A DNA stretch of 64,000 nt, from NCBI RefSeq assembly GCF_000017265.1, contig NC_011144.1, positions 1,838,001 to 1,902,000 of the forward strand. The letters are read 5' to 3'. Below, in pieces: positions 43,270-54,849 of the stretch. The notes below the pieces were generated by a model. That model ran no database searches. It was not told the origin of the DNA and was given only the letters and a program-made list of their open reading frames with translations. The stretch's first letter is position 1. Each line of letters starts with the position of its first letter. Source of the DNA: Phenylobacterium zucineum HLK1. Lineage in GTDB: Bacteria; Pseudomonadota; Alphaproteobacteria; Caulobacterales; Caulobacteraceae. The position numbers and the translations under genes are program-made.

Positions 43270-44499
43270 CTAGGCCGCGACGCCGCCCACGCGCTTGACG
43301 TTGCAGCGGACCCACAGCGTTTCGAGGGCGGCGACGAGGGCGTCCATCATGGCGTCGGTATGGGCGGGGCTGGGCGTGAAGCGCAGCCGCTCGGTTCCGC
43401 GCGGCACGGTGGGGTAATTGATCGGCTGGACGTAGATCCCGTGGTCTTCCAGCAGGATGTCGCTGATCATCTTGCAGTGGACGGGATCGCCCACCAGCAC
43501 CGGCACGATGTGGGAGACGCTGTCCATCACCGGCAGGCCGGCGGCGCGCATCTTGGCCTTCAGGGTCGCGGCGCGCTCCTGGTGGGCGGTTCGGACCTCG
43601 TCGTGTTCCTTCAGCCAGCGGATCGAGGCGGCGGCGCCTGCGGCCAGCGCGGGCGGCAGCGAGGTCGTGAAGATGAAGCCGTCGGCGTAGCTGCGGATGG
43701 CGTCGACGATCACCGCGTCGGCGGCGATGTAGCCGCCCATCACCCCGAAGGCCTTGCCCAGGGTGCCCTCGACGATGTCGATCTGGTCCATCACCCCGTC
43801 ACGCTCGGCCACGCCCGCGCCGCGGGGGCCGTACATGCCCACCGCATGGACCTCGTCCAGGTAGGTCATGGCGCCGTACTTCCGGGCCAGGGCCACCATG
43901 GCCGGCAGGTCGGCGATGTCGCCGTCCATGGAATAGACGCTCTCGAAGGCGATCAGCTTGGGCGCGGCCGGATCGGCGGCGGCCAGCAGCTCCTCCAGGT
44001 GCGCCAGGTCGTTGTGGCGGAAGACGTGCCGCTGCTCGCGCTTGCCCGCCCGGATGCCCGAGATCATCGAGTTGTGGTTCAGGGCGTCGGAGAAGACCAC
44101 CAGGCCCGGCAGGATCTTGTAGAGCGTCGACAGCGTCGCCTCGTTGGAGACGTAGCCCGAGGTGAACAGCAGCGCCGCCTCCTTGCCGTGCAGGTCGGCG
44201 AGCTCGCGCTCCAGCTCCACGTGATAGTGCGTCGTGCCCGAGATGTTGCGGGTGCCGCCCGAGCCGGCCCCGGCCGCCTCGATCGCCCGGTGCATGGCGT
44301 CCAGCACCACCGGGTTCTGGCCCTGGCCCAGGTAGTCGTTCGAGCACCAGACCACGACGTCCGATTCGGAGCCGTCGGCCCGCGTCCAGGTCGCCCGCGG
44401 GAACGCCCCGCGATGCCGCTTCAGGTCCGCGAACACCCGGTAACGGCCCTCGGAACGGATGTTCTCCAAGGCGGTGCGGAAGGCGACCCTGTAATCCAT
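43270..44499 (-). CDS. hemA: 5-aminolevulinate synthase
   Basis: Shemin-pathway enzyme condensing glycine and succinyl-CoA to 5-aminolevulinate for heme. 409 aa from ATG 44499 (a TTG lies 3 codons upstream). Visible motifs: [63 protein letters not shown], and the PLP lysine in [14 protein letters not shown]. Presence of this enzyme, instead of glutamyl-tRNA reductase, is typical of Alphaproteobacteria. The 180-base gap upstream (44500-44679) shows no gene. Confidence 0.96.
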   Translation of the reverse strand: MDYRVAFRTALENIRSEGRYRVFADLKRHRGAFPRATWTRADGSESDVVVWCSNDYLGQGQNPVVLDAMHRAIEAAGAGSGGTRNISGTTHYHVELERELADLHGKEAALLFTSGYVSNEATLSTLYKILPGLVVFSDALNHNSMISGIRAGKREQRHVFRHNDLAHLEELLAAADPAAPKLIAFESVYSMDGDIADLPAMVALARKYGAMTYLDEVHAVGMYGPRGAGVAERDGVMDQIDIVEGTLGKAFGVMGGYIAADAVIVDAIRSYADGFIFTTSLPPALAAGAAASIRWLKEHDEVRTAHQERAATLKAKMRAAGLPVMDSVSHIVPVLVGDPVHCKMISDILLEDHGIYVQPINYPTVPRGTERLRFTPSPAHTDAMMDALVAALETLWVRCNVKRVGGVAA

Positions 44500-44679
44500 G
44501 GACTTCAATCCCGGCCCGCCGCGTTCGACGATCTCGCGCTGAGGACCGGCCCCTGAAATATGCCCGCCTTTTGGCGCCGCGATTTCACATTGTCCATAAA
44601 ATCGGGTCGCGGGTCGTCCGAGGCTTCGTGGACGGACCCTGAGAATTCGTGAACGGCGATCAGGAGCCGGGGAGCGTCC

Positions 44680-45576
44680 TCAGGTCCCCTGCGGCGCATT
44701 GCCCCGCAGCAGCTCGAGGATGGCCGAGAAGTCCTTGCCGCCCCCGCCGAGGCGGTCGAACAGCGCATAGAGGCCTTCCGCCGCCGCCCCCAGCGGCGCC
44801 GCCGCGCCGGCCCTGGCCGCCGCCTCCTGCGCCAGCTTGAGGTCCTTCAGCATCATGGCCGTGGCGAAGCCGCCCTCGTAGCCGCGGTTGGACGGCGCGG
44901 CCGGCACCGGCCCCGGCCAGGGGCAGTAGCTCGTCAGGCTCCAGCACTGGCCGGAGGACTGGGAGCTGATCTCGTAGAACTTCACCGGGTCCAGCCCGAG
45001 CTTCTCGGCCAGCGCCAGGGCCTCGCACACCCCTATCATCGAGATGCCGAGCACCATGTTGTTGCAGATCTTGGCCGCCTGCCCCGCCCCGTGGTCGCCG
45101 GCGCGGATCGTGGCGCGGCTCATCGGCGCGATGATTCGCTCCACCTCGGCGAAGTCGGCCTCGTCGCAGCCGACCATGAAAGCCAGCGTCCCAGCCTCGG
45201 CCGCCGCCGTCCCGCCGGAGACCGGCGCATCGGCGAAACGGAAGCCCTGGGCCTTGGCCTGCCCGGCCACCGCGCGCGCGCTTTCCACGTCGATGGTGGA
45301 GCAGTCGATCAGCAGGGCCGACTTGGGCGCGTGCGGGAGCACCTGCTCGGCGTAGACGGAACGGACATGCGGCCCGGCCGGCAGCATGGTGATGACCGCC
45401 TCGGCGTCCTTCACGGCCTCGGCCACCGAGCCGGCGGGCGTGCAGCCGGCGCCGGCCGCCTTCTCCAGCGCCGCGGCCGAGAGGTCGAACGCGGCGACCG
45501 TGCGGCCGGCCTTCGCCTGGTTCGCCGCCATGCCCCCGCCCATGTTGCCCAGGCCGATGAATGCGATACGGGTCAT
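44680..45576 (-). CDS. mmsB: 3-hydroxyisobutyrate dehydrogenase
   Basis: Valine catabolism: oxidises 3-hydroxyisobutyrate to methylmalonate semialdehyde. 298 aa of the beta-hydroxyacid dehydrogenase family: IAFIGLGNMGGGMAANQAKAG Rossmann start, FADAPVSGGTAAAEAGTLAFMVG substrate loop, and catalytic Lys in GAGQAAKICNNMVLGISMIG. It is the third gene after an acyl-CoA dehydrogenase and a 3-hydroxyisobutyryl-CoA hydrolase, which supports the valine assignment. Confidence 0.94.
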   Translation of the reverse strand: MTRIAFIGLGNMGGGMAANQAKAGRTVAAFDLSAAALEKAAGAGCTPAGSVAEAVKDAEAVITMLPAGPHVRSVYAEQVLPHAPKSALLIDCSTIDVESARAVAGQAKAQGFRFADAPVSGGTAAAEAGTLAFMVGCDEADFAEVERIIAPMSRATIRAGDHGAGQAAKICNNMVLGISMIGVCEALALAEKLGLDPVKFYEISSQSSGQCWSLTSYCPWPGPVPAAPSNRGYEGGFATAMMLKDLKLAQEAAARAGAAAPLGAAAEGLYALFDRLGGGGKDFSAILELLRGNAPQGT

Positions 45577-45615
45577 GGCTTCCTCATGAATTTCAGTCTG
45601 TTGGCGGCCGAATCC

Positions 45616-46665
45616 TCAGGGCAGCGGCGACCATTCCTGGTCGGCCGGCAGCGGCGCGAAGATCTCGTCCAGCATGGCCTCGGTGACGCCCTCGAGGCTG
45701 GCGGGGTTCCACCTGGGGGCGTTGTCCTTTTCGACGATCACCGCCCGCACGCCCTCGATGAAGTCGTGCTTCTGAACGACGCGGGCGCCGATCCGGTACT
45801 CCATGGCCATGTTCTCGGCGAAGGTCGCGCAGCGCGCGCCGAGCCGCAGCTGGCGGAAGGCGACCTTCATCGTCTGTGGCGACTTGGTTCGCAGGATCTT
45901 CAGCTGCTCGGCGGCCCATTCGGTCCCGGCGCCCTCCAGGGCGGCCACGATCGCCTCGACGCTGTCGCCGGAGAAGAGCCTGGCTATCTCGTCCTGGTGG
46001 GCGGCGATCGGCGGGCGGCCCGCATCGCCCTCCAGCTCGGTCAGCAGGGTCTCGGCGCCGGACGGATCGGCGAGGATCCCCGCCTTCAGCTCGGCGACCT
46101 TGGCGCTCTCGACATAGTCGGTGGCGACGCCGATCAGCTCGCAGTCGGCCGCCTTGATCCGCGCGCCGGTCAGCGCCAGCCACAGGCCGATGTGGTCGGG
46201 CATCCGGGAAAGGTACCAGCCGCCGCCGACGTCAGGGAACAGGCCGATGCCGGTCTCGGGCATGGCGAAGGTGGTGCGCTCGGTCGCCACCCGGAAGCGG
46301 CAGGGCCGCGACAGGCCCACGCCGCCGCCCATGGTGACGCCGTCCATGATCGCCACCGTGGTCTTCGGATAGCGGAACAGCAGCTCGTTCAGCCGGTATT
46401 CGGTGAAGAAGAACTCGCGGGCCGCCGAGCCGTCGCCCTGGCCGCTTTCGGCCAGCATGCGGATGTCGCCGCCCGCGCAGAAGCCGCGCTCGCCGGAGTG
46501 GTCGAGGAGCACCAGCTCGACCGCCGGATCGTCCTTCCAGCCCAGCAGGGCGTCGGTGATGTCCCGGCACATCCGCGTCGTCAGCGCGTGCAGCGCCTGC
46601 GGCCGGTTCAGGGTGATGCGCCCGACGCGGCCTTCGATGCGGCAGAGGACTTCAGGCTCGCTCAT
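45616..46665 (-). CDS. 3-hydroxyisobutyryl-CoA hydrolase
   Basis: Enoyl-CoA hydratase/isomerase (crotonase) superfamily, 349 aa, HIBCH type, releasing CoA from 3-hydroxyisobutyryl-CoA in valine breakdown. Core: [47 protein letters not shown], and [24 protein letters not shown]. Length is normal for HIBCH. Its ATG overlaps the acyl-CoA dehydrogenase gene by 4 bases, and mmsB follows 39 bases later. Confidence 0.92.
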   Translation of the reverse strand: MSEPEVLCRIEGRVGRITLNRPQALHALTTRMCRDITDALLGWKDDPAVELVLLDHSGERGFCAGGDIRMLAESGQGDGSAAREFFFTEYRLNELLFRYPKTTVAIMDGVTMGGGVGLSRPCRFRVATERTTFAMPETGIGLFPDVGGGWYLSRMPDHIGLWLALTGARIKAADCELIGVATDYVESAKVAELKAGILADPSGAETLLTELEGDAGRPPIAAHQDEIARLFSGDSVEAIVAALEGAGTEWAAEQLKILRTKSPQTMKVAFRQLRLGARCATFAENMAMEYRIGARVVQKHDFIEGVRAVIVEKDNAPRWNPASLEGVTEAMLDEIFAPLPADQEWSPLP

Positions 46666-47801
46666 GGACGGAACAGCTCCCGGGCGGTGATCACGCGCAT
46701 GACCTCGTTGGCGCCTTCGAGGATCTGGTGGACGCGCAGGTCGCGGACGATCCGCTCCAGCGGATAGTCGCGCAGGTAGCCATAGCCGCCGTGCAGCTGC
46801 AGCGCCTGGTTCGCTACCTCGAAGCCGGCGTCGGTCGCGAAGCGCTTGGCCATGGCGCAGTACTGGGTGGCCTTCGGATCCTTGTTGTCGAGGGCGTGGG
46901 CGGCGCGGCGGACCATCAGGCGCGCCGCCTCCAGCTCGGTCGCCATGTCGGCGAGGCGCCACTGCAGACCCTGGAACTCGCGCAGCGCCCGGCCGAACTG
47001 CCTGCGGGTCTCGAGGTGCGCCTTGGCCGTGTCGAAGGCCAGCGCCGCCCCGCCCAGCGAGCACGAGGCGATGTTGATCCGCCCGCCGTCGAGTCCGGCC
47101 ATGGCGATCTTGAACCCCTGGCCCTCGTCGCCGACCCGGTTCGCCTCGGGCACGCGGCAGTTGTCGAAGTGGACCAGGGCGGTCGGCTGGGCGTTCCAGC
47201 CCATCTTCCGCTCCTGGGCGCCGAAGGAGAGACCGGGCGTATCCTTCTCGACGACGAAGGTGGAGACGCCGCCGGCGCCCTCCCCGCCCGTCCGGGCCAT
47301 CACGACGTAGACGTCGGAAGTCCCGGCGCCCGAGATGAAGGCCTTGGAGCCGTTCAGGACGTATTCGCCGCCATCGCTGCGCGCGCTGGTCTGCAGCGAG
47401 GCCGCGTCCGAGCCGGCGCCCGGCTCGGTCAGGCAGTACGAGGCGATGAGCTCCATCGTCGTCAGCCTGGGCAGGAACCGCCGGCGCAGCTCCTCCGAGC
47501 CGAACCGGTCGATCATCCACGAAGCCATGTTGTGGATCGAGATGAAGGCCGCCACCGCGACGTCGCCGTAGGAGAGCTGCTCGAAGACGATGGAGGCGTC
47601 GAGCCGGGAGAGCGCCGAGCCGCCCACGTCGTCGCGCACGTAGAGGCCGGCGAAGCCCAGCTCGGCCGCCTTGCGCATGACGTCGACGGGTAAGTGCTTC
47701 TCCTCGTCCCAGCGCGCCGAATGGGGCGCGAGCTCAGCGGCGGCGAAGGCGCGCGCCGCGTCCTCGATCGCCCGCTGATCTTCCGTCAGGTTGAAGTCCA
47801 T
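46662..47801 (-). CDS. acyl-CoA dehydrogenase, probably isobutyryl-CoA dehydrogenase
   Basis: FAD flavoprotein, 379 aa. Start ATG 47801. Family motifs: [25 protein letters not shown]-like [40 protein letters not shown], the acyl-CoA-binding [21 protein letters not shown], and catalytic Glu in [12 protein letters not shown]. Operon with HIBCH and mmsB points to isobutyryl-CoA (valine) as substrate, as with human ACAD8. A methylmalonate-semialdehyde dehydrogenase (mmsA) is not in the window. Confidence 0.92.
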   Translation of the reverse strand: MDFNLTEDQRAIEDAARAFAAAELAPHSARWDEEKHLPVDVMRKAAELGFAGLYVRDDVGGSALSRLDASIVFEQLSYGDVAVAAFISIHNMASWMIDRFGSEELRRRFLPRLTTMELIASYCLTEPGAGSDAASLQTSARSDGGEYVLNGSKAFISGAGTSDVYVVMARTGGEGAGGVSTFVVEKDTPGLSFGAQERKMGWNAQPTALVHFDNCRVPEANRVGDEGQGFKIAMAGLDGGRINIASCSLGGAALAFDTAKAHLETRRQFGRALREFQGLQWRLADMATELEAARLMVRRAAHALDNKDPKATQYCAMAKRFATDAGFEVANQALQLHGGYGYLRDYPLERIVRDLRVHQILEGANEVMRVITARELFRP

Positions 47802-47833
47802 GGGCGGGGAGTTCGCCCGCCCATGACGTGGTG

Positions 47834-48502
47834 TCAATCTGCCGTTGGGGGAGCGGCCCGGGGCCGAAGGCCCTGCTGGCGCATCCGCCAGACCATCTGG
47901 TCGAACCGGTCCTGGCCGAAGAACGGCTCGCCGCCGAAGACCATCATCGGCACGCCCCAGTGGCCGGCCTCGCGCTGGTCCGTCTGGTTCGTATCCACGA
48001 TCTGCCGGAAGCGGTCGGGATCGGCGTCCACCGCGGCGGACATCTCGGCCCAGTCGAGGCCAGCCCGTTCGGCGGCGCGGGCGAGGTGATCCCCCTCGTG
48101 CCAGCCCTCCACCTCGCCGCTCCAGATCACGTGGGAGGCCTCGGCCAGAAACGGCAGGCCCCGCCCCCGCTCGGCCGCCGCGACGCCCAAGTGCGTCAGG
48201 CGATGGATGTAGGGCTGGGGGATGCGATAGCCGTGCGCCTCGTTGCGCTGCACCGGGTCGGGCCGGGGCCAGCGGAACGGCAGGCCGCGGAACGCCGCCT
48301 CGCGGAACACGTCGACCATGAAGTAGCGCAGCCAGAGCGGGTCCTGCTGTTCGAAGAACTCGGGCGTGCGCACCGCCAGCGGATAGACCGGCCGGACATT
48401 GCAGCGGACGTCGTGCGTGGTCTCGAGCTCCAGCAGCCGCGGCGTCACCATGTACGAGTACGGCGACCGGAACGACCAGTAGAGGTCGTAGCTCAGGGTC
48501 AT
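47834..48502 (-). CDS. 2-hydroxychromene-2-carboxylate isomerase/DsbA family protein
   Basis: 222-aa thioredoxin-fold protein of the HCCA isomerase (GST kappa-like) family: [22 protein letters not shown] at the N-terminus with the conserved SPYSY motif replacing the CxxC of DsbA, then an all-helical insert, and [22 protein letters not shown] near the end. Substrates are typically aromatic or glutathione-linked; the exact one is unknown. It precedes the valine operon on the same strand with a 32-base gap and is divergent from hemB. Confidence 0.86.
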   Translation of the reverse strand: MTLSYDLYWSFRSPYSYMVTPRLLELETTHDVRCNVRPVYPLAVRTPEFFEQQDPLWLRYFMVDVFREAAFRGLPFRWPRPDPVQRNEAHGYRIPQPYIHRLTHLGVAAAERGRGLPFLAEASHVIWSGEVEGWHEGDHLARAAERAGLDWAEMSAAVDADPDRFRQIVDTNQTDQREAGHWGVPMMVFGGEPFFGQDRFDQMVWRMRQQGLRPRAAPPTAD

Positions 48503-48534
48503 GTTCTTGCCTCCCCTTTTGAGCGTCGCCTTAG

Positions 48535-49968
<1,434 letters not shown>

Positions 49969-49985
<17 letters not shown>

Positions 49986-50838
49986 GCCACTCCCGCAGGA
50001 TGGCGTTCACCTGTTCGGGCGCTTCCTGCTGGACCCAGTGGGAGACGCCCGGGAGGCGCCGGATCGTGAGGTTTTCGACGTAAGTATCGGTTCCGTCGAG
50101 TGTTTCCAGGCCGAGAGCCGCATCCGCCTCGCCCCAGACGACCAGGGTCGGCGTCTCGATCTTCGGCCAGGGGCCGGCCATCAGGCCCGGGTGGCGCATG
50201 ACCGCGCGGTACCAGTTGACCATCCCCGTCATCGCACCGGGACGCCGGGCGTCGTGGGCGTAGCGGTCCAGCACCTCGTCGGGGAAGCGGGTCTTGTCCA
50301 CGGCCATCCCGCGGAAGGCCCGCCGGATCGCGCGGGCGTCGCCCGCGGTGTTCAGCCATTCGGGCAGGCCGGGAATCTGGAACAGGAACATGTACCAGGA
50401 CCGCAGCAACTGGCGCGGCGAGCGGCGGATCACCTTCGCGAACACCGCTGGGTGCGGCACGTTCATGATCACCAGCCGCTCCAGCGGCCGCACGCGGTTG
50501 GCGGCGAAGGCCCAGGCCAGGCCCGCCCCCCAGTCGTGGCCGATCAGGGTGACCCGGCGCGCGCCGCTGGCGTCGATCAGGGCGGCCACGTCCACCAGCA
50601 GCCGCTCGATCCGGTAGCTGGCGACGTCCTGCGGCCTGGGCTCCGTCTCGCCGTAGCCACGCAGGTCCGGCGCCCAGGCGCGGTAGCCCAGCTCCGCCAG
50701 CAGCGGCAGCTGGAAGCGCCAGGAAAAGCGGCTCTCGGGAAAGCCGTGCAGGCACAGGGCCAGGTGGTCGCCCTGCCCCGCCTCGTCCACGGCGAAGCGG
50801 AAGCCGTTCGCCTCGATCGTCCGTGTCGCGGCCCCCAT
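49969..50838 (-). CDS. alpha/beta-hydrolase, epoxide hydrolase-like
   Basis: 289 aa. Oxyanion-hole motif CLHGFPESRFSW, nucleophile Asp in LIGHDWGAGLAW, acid near VVWGEADAAL, and catalytic His in LPGVSHWVQQEAPEQVN. Asp as nucleophile, with FPES, points to epoxide hydrolase or haloalkane dehalogenase types; cap-domain features (RSWYMFLFQIPGLPEWL) favour an epoxide hydrolase-like enzyme. Start ATG 50838. It is downstream of the GNAT gene on the minus strand. Confidence 0.85.
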
Positions 50839-50849
50839 CGCGTTGCCCC

Positions 50850-51332
50850 TTACGTCGTGAAATAGGCGCTCTGCTCCGGGACCCCCGGAAGCTGGATGAC
50901 CTCGACGAAGCGCAGGCCGATCTTCTCCAGCACCCGCTGCGAAGCCGTGTTGTCCACCGAAGTGATCGCCGCGACCTTCGCCAGCCCCATCGCCTCGCGG
51001 GCGTGGGCGAGGACAACGCGCGCCGCCTCCGTGGCGTAGCCCTGGCCGGCGTGCCGCTCGAGGAAAGCGTAGCCGATGTCGGGGGAATCCAGCCCCTCCC
51101 GGCCCACGACGATTCCGCACATACCCATGGCCTCGCCGGCGGCATTGCGCACCACGAACCAAGGGCTCTTCGAGAACCGCTCGGCGATGTAGGTGCGGGC
51201 CTCGTCCTCGGTGCGCACGCCGCGGTCGCCGATGTTGGCGATCCAGCCCGGATCGTTCAGCAGCTCCAGGACGAAGGCCGCGTCGGCCTCGGTCGGGGGC
51301 GTCAGCGTCAGACGCTCGGTCCTGAGGATCAT
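50850..51332 (-). CDS. GNAT family N-acetyltransferase (RimJ/RimL-like)
   Basis: 160-aa acetyltransferase. MILRTERLTLTPPTEADAAFVLELLNDP is the typical start; the acetyl-CoA-binding loop appears in AFLERHAGQGYATEAARVVLAHAREAMG; and AAITSVDNTASQRVLEKIGLRFVE is the conserved C-terminal motif. Acceptor unknown. Start overlaps the upstream oxidoreductase stop by 4 bases; the hydrolase gene follows after 11 bases, suggesting a three-gene operon. Confidence 0.88.
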   Translation of the reverse strand: MILRTERLTLTPPTEADAAFVLELLNDPGWIANIGDRGVRTEDEARTYIAERFSKSPWFVVRNAAGEAMGMCGIVVGREGLDSPDIGYAFLERHAGQGYATEAARVVLAHAREAMGLAKVAAITSVDNTASQRVLEKIGLRFVEVIQLPGVPEQSAYFTT

Positions 51333-52189
51333 TCCGGCTTCTCCAGCCGCGCGACGAGGCTCGAGGTGTCCCAACGGGCGCCCCCCAGGGCCTGCACCTC
51401 GGCGTAGAACCGGTCGACCATGGCGGTCATCTCCAGCGTCGCGCCGTTGCGGGTCGCCTCGTCGAGCAGGAGCCCGAGGTCCTTGCGCATCCAGTCCACC
51501 GCAAAGCCGAAGTCGAACCTGCCCTCGCTCATGGTCTTCCAGCGGTTGTCCATCTGCCAGGACTGGGCCGCGCCCTTCGAGATCGCCTCGTAGACCGCCT
51601 GCGGGTCGAGCCCGGCGCGCCTTGCGAAGTGCAGCCCCTCGGCGAGGCCCTGGACCACGCCGGCGATGCAGATCTGGTTGACCATCTTGGTCAGCTGGCC
51701 CGCGCCCGGCCCGCCCATCCGGCGGATGGCCTTGGCGTAGGCGGCGATCACCGGCTCGACCTTGGCGAAGGCGGCTTCGTCCCCGCCGCACATGATGGTC
51801 AGCTGGCCGGCCTCGGCGCCCGCCTGGCCGCCGGAAACCGGCGCGTCGACGAACGCCCGACCGCTCTGCGCCGCCAGCGCCGCCATCTCGCGCGCCACCA
51901 CGGCCGAAGTGGTGGTGTGGTCGACGATCACCGCGCCGTCGGCCAGGGCGGGCAGCGCCTGCGCCACCACCTGGCGCACGTCGTCGTCGTTGCCGACGCA
52001 GAGGGCCAGCACCTGGGCCCCCGCCGCGGCCTCGGCGGCGGTCTCGCCCATCCGGCCGCCATGGGCCTCGACCCAGCGGCGCGCCTTATCCGGACTGCGG
52101 TTGTAGACGCTCACCTCGTGACCGGCCCTGGCCAGGTGCCCCGCCATCGGGAAGCCCATGACGCCCAGGCCCGCGAACGCGACCTTCAT
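51329..52189 (-). CDS. beta-hydroxyacid dehydrogenase family oxidoreductase (GarR/GlxR-like)
   Basis: 286 aa: Rossmann KVAFAGLGVMGFPMAGHLARAGHEVSVYN, substrate motif FVDAPVSGGQAGAEAGQLTIMCGG, and the catalytic Lys in PGAGQLTKMVNQICIAG. This is a paralogue of mmsB (44680-45576) but about 40% alike at best by eye. It more resembles glyoxylate/succinic semialdehyde or tartronate semialdehyde reductases. Substrate not deducible. First gene of an operon with a GNAT and an epoxide hydrolase-like gene. Confidence 0.87.
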   Translation of the reverse strand: MKVAFAGLGVMGFPMAGHLARAGHEVSVYNRSPDKARRWVEAHGGRMGETAAEAAAGAQVLALCVGNDDDVRQVVAQALPALADGAVIVDHTTTSAVVAREMAALAAQSGRAFVDAPVSGGQAGAEAGQLTIMCGGDEAAFAKVEPVIAAYAKAIRRMGGPGAGQLTKMVNQICIAGVVQGLAEGLHFARRAGLDPQAVYEAISKGAAQSWQMDNRWKTMSEGRFDFGFAVDWMRKDLGLLLDEATRNGATLEMTAMVDRFYAEVQALGGARWDTSSLVARLEKPE

Positions 52190-52273
52190 CCCCTCGAACT
52201 CCGTAAGCTTAGCTGCATCTTAACGAGCAGCGACGACCCTGGCCCCCTGTAACAGGCCAACCTGGGGTGAGCC

Positions 52274-53179
52274 ATGTCGGTGGGCGACCAGCCGATCGTC
52301 ATCAAGAAGGTGAAGAAGGGCGGCGGCCACGGTCACCACGGCGGCGCGTGGAAGGTCGCCTACGCCGACTTCGTCACCGCCATGATGGCCTTCTTCCTGC
52401 TGATGTGGCTGATCAACACCACCAGCCCCGAGCAGAAGCAGGGCATCGCCGACTACTTCGCCCCGGCCAGCGTCTCCCAGACCAGCTCGGGCGCGGGCGG
52501 CATCCTGGGCGGCACCGCCCTGGGGACCGACGGCTCCAAGAGCGCGGGCGCCAGCCCGATCATCGAGGAACTGGCTCCCGACAGCCGCAACCCCAACGAC
52601 GGCAAGAACCGCGACGCTTCGAAGTCCGACTCCCTGGAAGCCGCCTCGACCCAGGCGCTGCGCGACGCGCTCCAGAAGCGCGAGGAGGCCGCGTTCGCCT
52701 CGGCCGCCCAGTCGCTGCGCCAGTCGCTGCAGGACATGCCCGAGCTGGCCGAGCTGTCGAAGAACATCATCATCGACCAGACGCCCGAGGGCCTGCGCAT
52801 CCAGCTCGTGGACCAGGAGGGGCGGTCGATGTTCAACGCCGGCTCGTCCCAGCCCAACGACAGGGCCAAGCTGCTGCTGCGTGCGGTGTCGAAGGTGATC
52901 AACCAGCTGCCCAACCGGGTCAGCATCTACGGCCACACCAGCGCCAATGCGAACGGCTCGCGGGCCGAGAGCGACTGGCCGCTGTCGGCGGCCCGGGCCG
53001 ACGCCTCGCGGCGCATCCTGCAGGGCTCGGGGGTCGATCCGGACCGCGTCTACCAGGTCTCGGGCAAGGCGGCGTCCGAGCCGCTCTATCCCGATGATCC
53101 GACCCTGGCCGGCAACCGTCGCATTGCGATCGTGTTGTTGCGGGAGGCGCCGGTTCTTCCGCCGGACCCGGGGTTGTAG
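52274..53179 (+). CDS. motB: flagellar motor protein MotB
   Basis: Stator subunit anchoring the proton channel to peptidoglycan. 301 aa. N-terminal helix AWKVAYADFVTAMMAFFLLMWLIN carries the proton-binding Asp (YAD, about residue 35). A plug/linker and a C-terminal OmpA-like domain follow (VSIYGHTSANANGSRAESDWPLSAARADASRRIL). Encoded alone, without motA next to it, as in Caulobacter. ATG at 52274. Confidence 0.94.
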   Translation: MSVGDQPIVIKKVKKGGGHGHHGGAWKVAYADFVTAMMAFFLLMWLINTTSPEQKQGIADYFAPASVSQTSSGAGGILGGTALGTDGSKSAGASPIIEELAPDSRNPNDGKNRDASKSDSLEAASTQALRDALQKREEAAFASAAQSLRQSLQDMPELAELSKNIIIDQTPEGLRIQLVDQEGRSMFNAGSSQPNDRAKLLLRAVSKVINQLPNRVSIYGHTSANANGSRAESDWPLSAARADASRRILQGSGVDPDRVYQVSGKAASEPLYPDDPTLAGNRRIAIVLLREAPVLPPDPGL

Positions 53180-53255
53180 CGAAGCGCCTTGCGCAACGGC
53201 CCCGCATGACGCCTAATCCATTGAGGCGCTTTGGTTTAGGGGCGGTCGCACTGTC

Positions 53256-54029
53256 GTGACGCAGCATTTTCCGACCCGACAGCTCAGGTTCTTCCTGACC
53301 GCGCCGTCGCCGTGCCCGTACCTGCCCGAGCGGTACGAGCGGAAGGTCTTCGCCCACCTGCCCCTCTCGGACGGGGCCACCGTGAACGACAGCCTGACCC
53401 AGGTGGGCTTCCGCCGGTCGCAGAACATCGCCTACCGCCCCGCCTGCGAGGCCTGCTCGGCGTGCGTCTCGGCGCGGCTGCCGGTGACCGACTACGCCTT
53501 CTCCCGCTCCGAGCGGAAGGTGCTGGCCCGCAACGAGGATCTCGAACGGCATCTCGTCGAGGCCGAGGCCACGATGGAGCAGTTCGACCTGCTCCGCCGC
53601 TATCTCCTGGCCCGCCACGCCGACGGCGGCATGGCCGAGATGACCTGGCCCGACTACGTGGCGATGGTCGAGGACACCGCCGTCCGCACCCACATCATCG
53701 AGTACCGCACGCGGCCGTCGGACGGCGGACCGGGCGAACTCGTGGCCTGCGCGCTGGTCGACCTGATGAGCGACGGCCTGTCGCTGGTCTACAGCTTCTA
53801 CGACCCGACGCTGGGGCGGCGCAGCCTGGGCTCGTTCGTGATCCTCGACCACGTGGTCCAGGCCGGGCTCGCCGGCCTGCCCTACGTCTATCTCGGCTAC
53901 TGGGTCCGGGGCTCGGAGAAGATGGACTACAAGGTCCGCTTCTCGCCCATCGAGCTGCTCAAGGCCGAGGGCTGGACGCTGATGTCCTCGCGCGACCTGC
54001 GGCCCAAGGACGAACTTCCGGGGCTGTGA
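53256..54029 (+). CDS. bpt: aspartate/glutamate leucyltransferase (Bpt)
   Basis: N-end-rule tRNA-protein transferase adding Leu to N-terminal Asp/Glu so that ClpS/ClpAP can degrade the protein. 257 aa. N-terminal PCPYLPERYERKVFAHL and YRPACEACSACVSARLPV (clustered Cys) match the ATE_N domain; VYSFYDPTLGRRSLGSFVILDHVVQA and LGYWVRGSEKMDYKVRF match the ATE_C domain. It stands 92 bases upstream of hdaA. Confidence 0.93.
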   Translation: MTQHFPTRQLRFFLTAPSPCPYLPERYERKVFAHLPLSDGATVNDSLTQVGFRRSQNIAYRPACEACSACVSARLPVTDYAFSRSERKVLARNEDLERHLVEAEATMEQFDLLRRYLLARHADGGMAEMTWPDYVAMVEDTAVRTHIIEYRTRPSDGGPGELVACALVDLMSDGLSLVYSFYDPTLGRRSLGSFVILDHVVQAGLAGLPYVYLGYWVRGSEKMDYKVRFSPIELLKAEGWTLMSSRDLRPKDELPGL

Positions 54030-54121
54030 ATGGCGGGGATCGCCGCCCCGCGGCGGTGGCGCGGGGCCCTGCGGTCTTGCTAGATGGCGCTCGTGGTCAC
54101 CTTCCCCTTCGGACACGGCGC

Positions 54122-54793
54122 ATGGCGCGACAGCTTCGGCTGAGGCTCGGACGGCCGGCCGCCTATTCCCGTGACGAATTCGCCGTGGGCCCCTCGAACG
54201 CCCAGGCGGTGGCGCTGCTGGACGCCTGGCCGGCGTGGCACGGCCGGGCGCTTGCGCTGGTGGGCCCCGAGGGCTCGGGCAAGACGCACCTGGCGCGCGC
54301 CTGGGCGCAGGCCGCCGGCGCCGTCGTGCTCGACCGCGAGGACCCGGACCTGCGCCAGGCCGACGGCCGCCCGGCGCTGCTGGAGGACGTCGACCAGGGC
54401 GTTCCCGGCGAGGCGCTGTTCCACCTGATCAATCTGGCGGCGCGCGAGGGCGGCGGGCTGCTGCTCACCGCGCGCACCCGGCCGGCGGCCTGGCCCGCGG
54501 CCCTGCCCGACCTGCGCTCGCGGTTGAACGCCCTGGCGGTCGCCGAGATCGAGCCCCCCGACGACGCGGTGCTGGAAGGCGTGCTGCGCAAATTCTTCCG
54601 TGACCGGAATATTCGCCCGCCCGAGGAGGTCTATCCGTACCTGCTGCGGCGCATGGGCCGGTCGATTCCGGACGCGCGGGAGATCGTCCGCAAGCTGGAC
54701 GAGGCCGGCGATGGTGAGCTGAAGCCGGTCACGCGCGTGCTTGCCCGGCAGATTCTTGAGGGCGATAGTCAAAATCTTGATCTTTTCGAGTGA
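54122..54793 (+). CDS. hdaA: DnaA-related regulatory inactivation protein HdaA
   Basis: AAA+ DnaA-like protein that, with the beta clamp, stimulates ATP hydrolysis by DnaA after replication starts. 223 aa. N-terminal RQLRLRL fits the clamp-binding motif; Walker [17 protein letters not shown]; sensor-type region [20 protein letters not shown] and [22 protein letters not shown]. There is no DnaA domain IV DNA-binding part, as expected. The TGA overlaps a GTG in the ppk frame. Location beside ppk-ppx matches Caulobacter-like genomes. Confidence 0.92.
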   Translation: MARQLRLRLGRPAAYSRDEFAVGPSNAQAVALLDAWPAWHGRALALVGPEGSGKTHLARAWAQAAGAVVLDREDPDLRQADGRPALLEDVDQGVPGEALFHLINLAAREGGGLLLTARTRPAAWPAALPDLRSRLNALAVAEIEPPDDAVLEGVLRKFFRDRNIRPPEEVYPYLLRRMGRSIPDAREIVRKLDEAGDGELKPVTRVLARQILEGDSQNLDLFE

Positions 54794-54849
54794 AGACTGG
54801 CCACCCACATGAGGCTGGCCAACAACCTCGGAGTCCCGGAGCGGTCCTG

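Noticed and set aside
54790..54849. GTG start for ppk overlapping the hdaA stop
   Set aside because: The 20 extra residues look non-conserved, and the ATG at 54850 has a better Shine-Dalgarno sequence.
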